From: Channa striata
Lineage: Eukaryota; Chordata; Actinopteri; Anabantiformes; Channidae
NCBI GenBank assembly: GCA_033026295.1
Contig: CM065169.1
Coordinates: 8,910,462 to 8,974,461, forward strand
Direction of reading: 5' to 3'
Length of the DNA stretch: 64,000 nt
The notes below the pieces were generated by a model. That model was not told the origin of the DNA and searched no databases. It was given only the letters and a program-made list of their open reading frames with translations. Every line of letters starts with the position of its first letter. The first letter of the stretch is position 1. Positions 26,701-39,300 of the stretch are shown piece by piece. The position numbers and the translations under genes were made by a program.

Positions 26701-27351
26701 ACACACTGAATCCACCAACTGTGACCTCTCCTGTCCCTGAGTGAAAATTACTGCTGTGAATGGATGGCTCTCTGTTTGTTGTGTGTGTGTGTGTTGAGAG
26801 AAATGATCATGGTTAATGGTGATGCAGTTCTGTCCTGCATCCTGTAAAGTGCTACGGTGTGGTGATAACAAATTGTATTGGTTCTGTGTGTCTGTGTGTG
26901 TCTGTGTGTGTGTGTGTGTCTAGGTAATTATTCAGTTTTTCTTGTATCTGTAGTACACACAATTTTCTCTCCTTTGATAAAATGCTCATGTGCTATGTGG
27001 AGGGAATCAAAATTACATTTTGGGGGGTTTAGTATAATACCTGAAAAGACACTGTATATGCACTGGCATGTAGAAGAAACAGAAATGAAATTTATGATTC
27101 AGAACAAGATTTATGTTGGACACATTATAGCTGTTATTCAGAGTATTTTAATATGTGCAACATAAAACAGTGATGTCAAATAACACATATTTTTAACATG
27201 TTTACTTTTTCCCTCTGAATGAATGGACCAGTCTATTTCCTAGCTGTGTGGTAATAATCATTACACTCTCTGTCTCCTACAGTTGTGGCAGCAGAGCCGC
27301 TCATTCAAGGTCTGAGGAAGCTCCCAGAAGAAATTGACTGGTCATACTCAG
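11786..27351 (+). CDS. ptprz1: ptprz1 exons 1-2: signal peptide and mature N terminus
   Basis: Exon 1 (11786-11849) starts at ATG 11786 and encodes a short basic n-region (MKTSVQR) and a hydrophobic core ([13 protein letters not shown]). The codon for residue 22 is split across the junction, and exon 2 (27283-27351) continues VVAAEP, where signal cleavage is likely. Exon 2 then gives [14 protein letters not shown], the lead-in to the carbonic-anhydrase-like domain that aligns with the start of mature PTPRZ1. Exon 2 is flanked by TCCTACAG and a weak donor (G|gtccgt), but the phase and the encoded motif support it. Confidence 0.9.
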
Positions 27352-30300
27352 GTCCGTATGAACAAATTGTTCCTAAAACAGTAGAATAGATAGTTGTATC
27401 AGGCTAGTCAGTGTCAGTTATATACCTTTATGCATATCACATTAATTTCAAGATTTATCTAACGTTCTCATGGAAGTGACTTGATCTGACTTGGACCATA
27501 TGGTTGGTTGATATGGGCCAGCTCAGCACAGAGTCCCTGCTGGGCACAGAGTGGATTCAGACAGACAGTAATGGTCCCAAAGGGGGAGATTATCTTCTTA
27601 CTGGAAGGTGCAGTCATCAGGAACAATGATCTGGCTCAACAGGTCATCGGGGAGCTAAATACAAAGCTATTAAACTTATTAACCTGCACCCCAAATGGAT
27701 TGCTGGTGACAGGTGACGTGAGACTTAATTTGTAATATGATGTATTGCACTGCAGGCAAATGGTGGCCACACCATATCTCCAAAGTAAAAAATAAAAGCC
27801 TTTTGTACCATTTAGGCAAGTGATTGACCAAGCAGTTTCTGCCTCCTGTTGCATAAATGCAAATTAGAACAGGACCTTATTAGCTGAGAAGTAGTTGGTA
27901 GCAATGTGTCCACTTATGGCTGGAACATGTACACCAAACCTACAGTAAATTATTCAGATAGAAAAGCAAAAACCCTGTAATTATTTTAACAGCCCCAAGG
28001 GTTGAATAACAAGCAAGCTGGGCAAAGCTTTGTAGACATGGCACATATTTAAAAATTATGTACATCATCACAGCACAGGCTCAGTGGATACTTTGTTTAG
28101 TCAAAATATGTAAATATTGTCAAATGGCGTTCAATCTGGTTGAGATTTGCACAGTTGAGTAATTAGCTGGGAGTGAGAATGGAGCTTAAGGTGCCTTTGT
28201 CTGAAATAACCTGACTCTGACTTAATGACATTTTAAACAGCCAGTAACCATTGTCCTAAGAAGACAGTTAGCAATGATCGTCTCCTGGACAATCTCCAGA
28301 ATTTGGATCTGTCCCTGAAGACTTCAGCTCATGGGCAGATTCACAGCAAAGGTCATCCTGTCACTCAAACACCCGACACTGTATTCTGTCTCTGAAAATG
28401 TGGATGATTTTATACCAATGATTCAATCTCTTCTCGATTCAAATTCCTTCAACTACTAAAAGTCTTCACAGAAATGATTATCAGAAGGTCCCGAGCACAC
28501 CATGGGCTGCAGCTCTTGTAAAATCACCTGTTTTGGAGTTGCTAGTATTTGGTACTAGACGTTCAGTAATCTTTATACATTGTATATTTGTTCTCGAAAT
28601 CTTTGTTTTTGCAGATTGAGTAAAACATGAAACTTGCATATTACAATAGATAATAATGAAACGTAAAACGCTAAACCCACTCAACTCAGTGAAACAAAGC
28701 CAATTGCATAGGAAATGTGACAAATGTAATTTCACATATTTCTTAATTGATTTCTTGGGTCTGATGACACAGTTAAATATTCAGTGCCATTTGAATGTGA
28801 GACCTGTATATTAGGATAATCTGTTTCTCTAGGCAGATTCACAGACGTGTACCTAGTGCTGCCATGAAATTGGTTTATTTGACTTTCTCCTCCTCTATTT
28901 TCCAAACCAGCATGAATATCAATGATGTGCATTTAGTTTCATATGGCAGATTGTTTTCTACCCCTGTGTCAAATCTTTACAATCAATCATATGGTGCAGA
29001 CAAAACCTGTTGGTCAAAGTGTGATGCACTGAAATGGTCATGATTGATGAGAAGCCTGTCTGCAGTTTCTTTTCCAAGTGTTCCTCATGTCTTTTTTCTT
29101 TCTACCGTTCTATTTATATCTGTGTACTAAATACTTCATACTATATTATGCACTTCCCAATTTCCTCTCCACTGGGTATTAAAGTTCATCATCACAACTG
29201 AAGGCAACTCAGTGGCAGTTCATTTGGATTCACTGTATCTTTAGCCGTTTCTTGCCATGAATGCATGTTTGTATGTGTGTATACAATCTTGTTTTTCTGA
29301 CCAGCTCTGTTTCTTGCCTTGTGTTGTGCACTGAGCCGTGAGTAAGAGCATTAACATGTGAAAGAAACACACTTCATTGTCAGGCACTGTGCACAGCCTT
29401 TTGGTTAGGTCAAAAGTAGAGGGGACAAAAGGGAAATAAAAGAAAGAAAGGGGGTGGCAGAGTGAGAGAATGAGTGACAGAGAGGAGGAGAGCGAAGAAA
29501 AAGAAGAACTCACTTTAAAAGGATGAGAGAGGCAAAGGAGGAAAGTTTAAAGTTGGGCTTAATTAAAATCAGAATACACCTTTTCAAAGTAACTTGCATC
29601 AAACAAACCATGGTTGTTTGGTTACATTTGAAATAACAGGTTTAAGGTACATGTAGGTTTTCTGCTTAATTGAAGGCTTACCTTAGGCATTTTGTCCACA
29701 AGAATTGTCTCTTTGTTACATTGTCCAGGCTGGACACTTTTTTAAAATATATATATATTGAATTAGATTAATGATGAACCCAGGCAAACATGGGCACTGA
29801 GCAGTGAGTGTTTGCACAAGCCCATACACAGCGAAAGTATGACGCCTTAAAGCTATAACAATAAATATTTGTCGAATTTTAATTAATAAAGACCAAATAC
29901 ACATCAACTGATTAAAGAGTGAGGATATTTGTGGGAAGTGAGGACATTTTGGCCGGTCCTCACAAATTTAAACAGCTTTAAGGGGATTTGTGAGGGACAG
30001 GACTGGGTTTTAGGGTTAGAATGAGGTTAGGGTTAGGCATTCAGTTGTGATGGTGTGTGTGTGTGGGTGTGTTAATGGGTGATTGAGATCCAGCATTGTA
30101 AAGCACTTTGGATAAAAACACCATATGCAAAGCAGATAGTTTAACTTATTCTCCAACCTGCAGCATGTGTGAAATAACAAACTGTCGCTCCACATCAGTG
30201 AAATACTTTCCTCTATGATGTTAGAAGGTTTATGAACTAAATTATTCTGCTGAGAGCTAGAATTGATAATCAATAAACAGCTAGAATAAAAATTCAGCAG

Positions 30301-33300
30301 CATACCAATGTTCTTACTTTGGTAATAAACATTTTTTTCTAGATTGTTATAATTTTTCTCATAATAGGTATTATATACGTTGTTACTGCTATGTTTGCTA
30401 GAGAAATCTTGTTATGTAAGCTATGTTCAAGTCTCAAGAAGTGAACAAGCTTCTGAATCAAGGACCAGGTAAATAAATTTTAAGGTAGCTGTTGCCTCAG
30501 ACTTTTTCTAAAACAAAGATGCAGCTGTTGCAGACACTAACTAAATTGTTTCTAGTTTTTGTCTTATTAAAACTAGCAAACAGTCCTCTACTTTATAATA
30601 TATAATCAAATTTATAATATTTGGGATTTCAGTCCTGATTGGTTGTGGTTTTGGGCCCAAATCATCGAATTCATTAGAGTTAGTCAAATAATGCAGATAT
30701 TTTCCAAAGACACTTTTTAGTGAAAAAAAATCCCATTACTCAGGAAATAGTATTTCTACTAAGCCACAGCTGAATAGCATCAAGAGCATCAACTGGAATT
30801 TGGTACTTGAAGGGATCAAATATTTGTTCTTTTGTCAAGCTCAGACTGCTAACGGCTCTCATTAACTTCAGATAAACTTTGGAACATAATTTTGCACAAA
30901 ATGAGGACTCTTTGAGGACTTTGTTCTCCATCACTTACACTGAAAGGGAAATAAAATATATATAGATATTTTAATGGCAAGTATAAACAAGAGGAAGGTT
31001 TAAAGCAAATCTTGTTGCAAAAAGGAGTTATGTAATCAGTTAATGTTAAGTGTCCCAAATAAAAAATCTAATCATCTCAGAGCCTTTTTAATTAGTTTAG
31101 ATAAATACGTTTTCTTTTCGTGCACATTTAAAATATATTAGACTTTCAACATGTTTATACTGAGGCAGAAAATGAATTTTGTCACCCATATATATTTAGA
31201 CAGTGAATTTATTGATTCCCACGATAGTGGTGTCTTTAATTGAGGCTTTAACTCGAAATTTAGTCTCTTTAAAAGGCGAAGAAGAGGTGGTTCTAATGTT
31301 TTGGCCACCATATTGCATTAAATTGCAAAGTGGTCATAATGTTATGCCTGCTTGGTGTAATTATGTGATTGTACATTAGAGTTACTGTTTCATGTTGTTC
31401 TCATCACTCATTCTTTGTTTGTCTCCAGGGGGTCCCTAGGATCCTTCTGCCTGGAAGACACCCCCCAGGGCCCCATCTGTTATGTGTGTATGTGCATATG
31501 TAGATGTTTGTGTGTAACTGTGCATTATGAAAACCCAGATTTTCCTCTTCGGGCTATATGCACTGGGTTGCCAGACCTGTACCTGTTTAAAAGGACAGTA
31601 GTTAAAATCAGCTCTAAACTATGAATACTACAAGAATTCTGCTTCTTACAGCTTATTTATTATAGACAGCCATTAGCCAAGATTTACTTCAAAGAGTAAT
31701 GAACCATCAGGGCAGATCAAATTTCAGATTGAATTCAAAACAGACTCAGATGCAGTGAGATGAAATGGGCTCATGGTGTTGAGGCAGCAACATTAGGAGG
31801 AGAATATAATTGAATGAAAATGGTAAAATCCTTTTTGAGTGTTGATTTGTTGACTTTTGTTTTACTGTGTACTTATGCATCTGTGTCTCTCCCTGCCTGC
31901 CCCTGTCTGCATTTGTCTCTCTGTTTCTTCTCTTTTCTTGATCCAACTAAGTCATAGCCAGAGGCAAAGCATGCTTCAGTACTCCCCCAGTGCTTTGTCT
32001 GGGCAACACACACACACACACACACACACAGATTTTGTAGATGAATACTTAAGCCTGACCACATAAGTTGATCAAATTGTGTCCTCAAACCATTTCTTAA
32101 TGTTGTAAATGATCTGACTGGAAAGAGATGTGGGCTCACACACACACCAAATAATATATATGTTCACATTTGGAATCAAATCACACTCTTGGTTAAATTG
32201 TGCAGTTGTTTCCATGAAAACACAATGTATGCACCCTGCATTAATCCAGGCACCTTCTCCTCATACAGAACAATCATTAGGATTAGACTAAAATGGAGAG
32301 CATCAGAGGATGTGTGCAGCTCCATCTTGCCAAACCACAAATGAATTTGTTATTTAAAATTCATGATTTACACACTTATAGACTCATAGTATTGTGCATT
32401 GCTGGCCTGTGTTTTGGAGTCTCTTCAATTCACATGGAGCCACTGGCATGTTTTTCTGACAGAGTGTGATCTGAACATTAATCATGCATGTCACCTACAG
32501 GACAAGTCAGACTGTCTTTCTGTCTGAAACAAATAAAATATTAAGTAATAAGAAGTGACAAGCATAATGTTGACAGTGACAAAATTATAGCTTTTAGCAC
32601 CCATGGTAAGCTAATTTTAGTGAGGTGACTAAAGCTTGACTTACACTCTAATCTTCGCTGTAGCCACACACACTATACGCAGACCTCAAACAAGCAGCCT
32701 GACATGCACCTCCCCAGAACTACAACTTCACGCAGCTTGCAACAACCGGGATTGGCCCACTAGGTCTTTTCTGGCTCAGTCACTTTAGTGGTCGTATGAA
32801 CCATCTCTTTCCTGTCTTGCAGTCATTTCAGTAAAAGTATTGCCCCTTGTTAGCCTGCGGGTTGGTCTCTGTGTAGATTAGGTCCACAAGTATAAATGTA
32901 GTATAAATGTAGCTTAATGATGAGACTGTTTGGACTATTAGAAGACACTTTAAAGGTGCACTTGTAAATCTAAACAGTTGATCTGCTAATTGCTGTATAG
33001 TTTACTGAAGTTTATGAAATCCATTAACCTGCGCGTGATCCACAGATGACAACGTTACATTAACTTTGAATTAGTACCTAAATCAATACACTCCATGGCC
33101 AGCCCACCCCGTCCCTGCTCTAGAACAAAAATTCTGTAATTCCCCTCTTATTACACTTAAATTAAACATTGTATATCTTGATTGTTGTAATTATTATGTT
33201 TTTATTATTTGTAAGATATTTGTAAGTTAGTTACACTGCTAAACATTGCTGCTAACTGCAGATGACTAATTCTTTTATCATAATACTCACAACAGTGCTA

Positions 33301-36300
33301 ATCATTTGAGATTATTTACTCCCACAGCATCAGTGTAGTCATTTGAAAGCTGATGAGCCAGTCTTCATCGTTGCGTGGGTATGACACAGTGTGTTTTCAT
33401 ACATATAATCAGTTATTGTCTGCTGGTTACCCCTAACCTAAACTGATTGTCATCCTGCTAAGAATTTCATCTTACATTAATGAGTTTTAGTGTGCTGTGA
33501 TGCTCTAAAATCTGCTGTAGATGCTTTTATCCTGTAACAGGGAGACAGCACTGAAGCTTTGATCTTGGTTATTCATTTCTTTGTTGTTTCATCTCATGAT
33601 TCTATCGTGTCCGTCTTTGCGTACATGCGTGTGTTCACCACCCACTATGTTCTCAGCTGCTCTCTTAGTCACCAAATACTTTAGGCTGGCTTCTCTTCTG
33701 CTCCAGTTGTTGCTCAGACTGTGTGACTGCTCCTGGAGCCTTGTGGGAGACATGAGGTAATGATGTTGAGGTGCATATGTGTGAGTTTTCCTTTATTTGC
33801 AAATACAGACTCTTGCTTGTACCAGTATGTGGCTGGGTTAATGAGTTCAGTGGCTGTAACGTCTGCATGTTGGTGGCTCCATCCGTCCGTGACAGGCAAT
33901 AGTGAACTTCAATATCAGAACATTTTGTCAGGAAACTTCACTCAGCATGTTCCTAAATACCAAGCTGCTACTGAAGACAGGAGTTATGAAATGGGTGGTC
34001 CACTTTTTTTGATCAAACAAACACATTTTTAAAATTGCCTTGATTTTGTACATTCAGATAAACAGTAAATCAGTTGAGAGTCAGCCATCATTTAATATTT
34101 AACCAAGTAGCTCCATGCAGAAGTCTACTCCCTGTTATGTCTCACTCAAGACTTTTTTTCCCATGTCCACACATCTAGACGGAGCCATCAGAGATCACAT
34201 AAAGAGCATATGAGGACTCTGATTCATACCCCAAGCCTTTTTTTTCTTCAATAATCTGTCAGATCTGAATGTCAGATACAGTGACTCCTGATATGTGAGA
34301 CATTCATTATCATATAGTAGATCCTGCTGGATGAGTGGTGTTTGTGTGTCTGTGTGTGTGTGTGTGTAGTCATTTCTCCGTAATTCATTTAGGCAGCTTA
34401 GATCTTGTCAGCATCAGTCTCACTCTTTCATGTCAGTCACTGTGTCTCTGTGTGTTTGTGCCCATGAATACATTCATAGACACCAGTTCTACTGAATAAA
34501 AGCGACTGAAGTCTCCTTTCATACAACGGGACAATTTCTGGACACAAACCTCTGCTCTGGTATATTAGTAATAATAATAAGAAGAAAAGTTTTGCTGTAA
34601 TCTAAGACACAAAGTCAAACACATTTTTTCAATTCACTTCAATTCAACTTTATTTATATAGCGCCAATTTACAACAAATTTTATCTCAAGGCACTTTATA
34701 TGATAAAGTCAAGACTATACAAACATTTAGAGAAAATCTGAAAATCCCCCTTGAGCAGCTATAGGCAACAGTGGAGAGGAAAAACTCTTTTTAACGAAAA
34801 AACTTCCAGCAGAACCAGGCACAGGGTGGGCGGCCACCTGCCTTGACCGGGTGGGGTGAGTGGAAAGTGGAGAAAGTGTAACATTGGACAGGTTGGTAGG
34901 ACCAGTAGCTTCACACTGGAAGACACACATCTCCAAAGCCGGGGACACCTGAAGACAGGGACAGAGAGAGGGAGACAGAGAAGGAGAAGGACAAGTACGG
35001 GAGAAAGGAGACACGAAGTTAATGTCCTACAGTGGAGACATATAAATGTGGGCTGAGAGGAGGAAAGTGTCTCGGTGCGTCAAAAATGACTCTGAGATTC
35101 CTTGCAGTAGTACTGGGGGCCAGAGTTGTGTCATCTAAAGTAACCATATGGATGGACAATATTTTTCTGAGAGGCCCAAATACAATAACTTCAGTTTTAT
35201 CTGAATTTAGAAGAAGGAAATTATCGGTCATCTGGTCCCTTTTGTTTTTTAGACATGCTTGTAGTACATGACACCAGCTATCCATGGTGTCCAGTCCATG
35301 GTTATGCAGGTTAAATCCACCATAAAGAATTCACACTGTTTTACCAAAGTGGCCAAGTGTGAGATTGCATTTTTCATCTTCATTTTCTGTAATCTTTTGA
35401 ATTGCACATGTAGGCGACATATTAAATGTACTGTAGATTATTTTTACATCAAAATATTTAGAGAGACAATAGCATCCTATTTCTGTGTAGACTGACTAGT
35501 CCCTGTCCAGTAGTGTCTTGAATATCCCACAGAAAGGTTTGTAGGTGCAGCTGTGTGCTTGGGTTTAAGAGGGATGGAGAAGGATAATGGACACATATTA
35601 ACCAAAAACCAAAGTCTTTATCCATATAAACTAAAAAATATGGTTAAAAACATGTGCAGAAGCAATTTGATCATTACTGCCACTGGAGGTCTGGAGGTCT
35701 AATTATACTGAGAAATGGAATTGGCTGAGAGAACTGGTGATATGAGGCTACTTCATAGATTAAGCAACTAAATGCTTTTCTATAGTGATATATTAAATGA
35801 CTATATATTTTCATATCCCTGTTGAAGATATGTGGTTTTCAAAATGTTGCTAACTACAGTTAAAATCTGTATGCACATATATAAAAGGCATTATGGTCAT
35901 TTTATGTACTTAATGAGCATTAAATTGTGAATCACTAAGCTCGAAGTTATGTTTCCCCATTCGTACAAGGCTGCATCTTTAACCTTTAGGAAATGTGGAG
36001 CTATCAGTGCTTAATATGACATTAAACTATTCAACTGATTTATGCTGCCAGCCAGACACAAATGCAGATTCAGAAGCACCCCAGTGGGTTTGACTAAACC
36101 ATAAGCCATTTTTTCCTTGAATATTTCATACACATTTAGTTACTATTGCCAGCAGTGATGCAAACAGGAGCAGACAGCCCCCTAAAAAGTCAAGTCCTAC
36201 ATTATTCAATTTAATAATTCTGCAAGTTTTCTGAACAGTTCGCTCACTCATCAGCGCAGAACTCCTTCACAGAGGTTGAAATCAGCTGTGAGGTTTTTAC

Positions 36301-39300
36301 TGTCCAGTGAAACTTAAATGGCGCACAGTGAGCGTGGGCAGGAGACAAACAAAAAGTAGACAAACACATTTGTGTGAGCGCATCATTGTATCAGTGTGTG
36401 CACAAATGCAAATGCATCTCTTTTACCTCCCTTCTTCTGTCTTCAGTCTCTTGTCTCCTGGTACTCTGACCCCCCCCCCGGTCCTCCTCCTCCTTTTATA
36501 TTCTCTGTTCAGTGTTTTATTTAATTAATTTATTTCCGCTTTGCACTCTTACCTTTTTGTTGTGAACTGCTTTATATCCTTTCCTCTGATCCCGTGTGCA
36601 CTCTCCTCCTTTCTTGTCCCACATCCCTTCCCTAAGAGTAAGGGCTGAGTTAAAGAGATCAGCTTGTTGTGGTAAAAGAGCAGCAGCAGCAGCAGCATCA
36701 GGTGTAAATGGTTTCTGTCTTGACCACTTTAACAGCTGACTGCCTTCTGGTTGCTCTTGAGGTTTTTTATTGAAGTTTCCAACATCTTTCCTCTTTCTTT
36801 TGATCCGCTTTAGCTACATACTTCTAGATCTGGTTTGTGAACTTCATAGAACATTCTGAATTCAATTCTTACTTAATTATAATCCATTTGTAATCAAAAC
36901 AACAAATTGAACTATTTTCACCTTGACCACATTATAAATAACCACAAAATTTAGCCAGCTAAACACAAGAATATACAGTTTGAGAAAATGATGGAGCAAA
37001 TGTCTTTTTTTTAAGAGCTGCAGCTGGACAGCGGGGGGAAAGCATAAAGCAAAGAGAGAAACAAAGTATATGGGTTTTTTAAATCAAATTTTCAGAATTT
37101 GAAAAAAATCTCTTGGATGAATTAGACAGACATGGGAACACTGGCAGCATCGAAAGACTATTCATTCAATATTGTTAGAAAAACTAAGTTTAACCCAGTG
37201 ATCTGAAAAGTAATTTCCATATTTAATCATCAACATTTTTACACCTTAACTGGATGCAAGTGGGTGGATTCATATGTGTGTTTATTGGTTTGAAGACAGG
37301 AAAGTCTGGCTTCAGGGGTTTTTCTTCTTTATTTTATTTCTCCAACCTGTCAGCTACTTGTTGCCATGGTAGCATTATGTCAGAAGAGGGAACGTGTGTG
37401 TGTGTGTGTGTGTGTAAGCATGGTGTGTATTTGCTAGTCTATGTGTTATGATGCTGATGGATAGTACTGATGCGGCCACACTACAAGCACTTTCATTCAG
37501 AATGTAGGCTAAGAAGCATATGGGGAGCAGGCTGCATCCTCCATAATACACACAGACATAGTCAACCGTCAGGTTCACATATACAGTATCTGAAACTTAA
37601 AGGTTCACTCAGAAATATTGTTTGAGCTCTGCAACTTCAAATTATTAGACAATTTCCTGTACAGATATTCCAGGGGTTTTATGTTTCCATCCATCCACCA
37701 ATTATCTTTTTACGGTAGCAAGGGGGTTGGAGGCTATAACACCTGGCTATACACCCTGGACGGGTCTCCAGTCTCCAGTATCTCAGCCAACGCAGAGAGA
37801 TATACGCAGAAAGAAAACAATTCATAACCAGTGGCAATTTTAGAGTCATTAACCGACAGTAACACGCATGTCTTTACGACTATGGTGGGAAACCCGTGCA
37901 AGCACAAGGAGAACAGGCACACTCCATATACCCTTCTACGTAGCTGTGGGGTGGCAGCGGTGGGAAGTAAGTAGTTGGGGAAAAATAGATCCTTTCATGC
38001 ACTTACATGTGGTAATAATTTCTGATGAGCAAGGTGAGACAAGTCACCAATTACTAAGAGTTGTTTTCCCACAGCATAATGAGTGTGCATTCACATTTGC
38101 AATTTGCATGCAGTTTCAGGATAAAAGGGCAAAAAAGGTGAAACAAAGTGGCACTTCAGTCTGTTAATTACGGTACTTAGCAGTATACATCTATTAAAAT
38201 GTGTTCAATATTCAGCGTTTTACTGTATTTATATTTAAGTTTTTTTTCTCTGGTTGACTTCAGTGCACTGAGAGAGACAAAGCTGCATGTGACCACAGGT
38301 ATAATGAGTTCTGTCTTTACATTGTACTTCTGACAACTGGTTTGTATGTTTAAAAAAAAAAAACACAAAAAAAACTACTAGATGATCATATTGTGTGGGA
38401 CTATTGACTGAAAAATAAATACATTAAATAATCTCACTTTGGACTGTAAACGCTGAACTACAAGTTAATGGTTTGGTTGTTGATTGTGTAGTGAAAAGTT
38501 TGTAATGGTTAGCATTGTGATTTCAATTTAGTTAAAACATTTTTTAAAAATCTCTCACTCAAACACTTTCCCACCCCCAAGCATAAATAACCCAAATACC
38601 TGTTTAATGATGTGTGACCAGTTACAGTTATTTCATCTGCTCTGACCTCATTGTCTTTACTTTATTCTAAAGCATTAACATGGACACACACTGAGTGTAA
38701 TGTCTAATGATGCATTTCCATTGTCCAGTCCTGACAAACTCAATAAGCCACGACTCTACACAATTGCTTGGGATAAAAAGTTTGACACGGACTGTTTAAG
38801 CCAATATGTAAACATGTTATTTTTCCCTGAAATCTAATCTGATCCTTAATAACATCACTATCTTGTAAAAAAGTTGTACTTTTTTTGTTCATGTTATGTT
38901 TTGTTTTCCAGAATTCTCTACTGTAACTTCAGAAATACTTGTCTGCATGATAAATTATTAGGTTTACTCTTTGAGACGTCCTTGAATTTGCCTGGGTGAA
39001 AATGCATACACACGTCATGTCATAAATGCAAAAATTAAATAGATAGATAGACACTTTTAAGGCAGAGCTGCTCATGCTTCGCGGAATGTTGATGTTAAAT
39101 GAATGTGTTATGAATCCCTAACATAGAAAAACATAATTTAGCTTTTTTTCATGTTTCTTTGCTTGGATTTTTAGCTCCATGTTTGCTTCAAATGTTGCCT
39201 TCCCTTATGCGTTTCATATTCTTTTGAATTATTCATGTGAAAAACAGAGCCTTGTTAAACTCTCATACACATTTTATACAATTCATCCAAAACCCATTTA

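Larger units (their letters stand above)
11850..27282 (+). other. ptprz1: ptprz1 intron 1 (15.4 kb)
   Basis: No coding exon was recognised on either strand. Notable contents are a perfect 14-bp hairpin (12474-12505), a CTCF-core-like motif (13111-13124), a 10-bp hairpin (17231-17253), CA/TG microsatellites, two GGTTAG-type dispersed repeats (about 19970-20180 and 26370-26600), and possible conserved patches with clustered TAATTA/ATTAAA cores near 20905-20980 and 23475-23560. First introns of long receptor genes often hold enhancers, but I cannot show that here. Confidence 0.75.

Noticed and set aside
27508..27854. Possible extra exon just downstream of ptprz1 exon 2 (ORFs of 72-75 codons)
   Set aside because: Exon 2 joins directly to exon 3 in phase and in sequence. 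The ORFs show no ptprz1 similarity.
29926..30050. Interstitial telomere array (TTAGGG)n
   Set aside because: Units are degenerate, few and embedded in a dispersed repeat that recurs twice more in the window.
36681..36695. (CAG)5 as an expandable trinucleotide repeat
   Set aside because: Only five units, deep in an intron, and common in vertebrate DNA.
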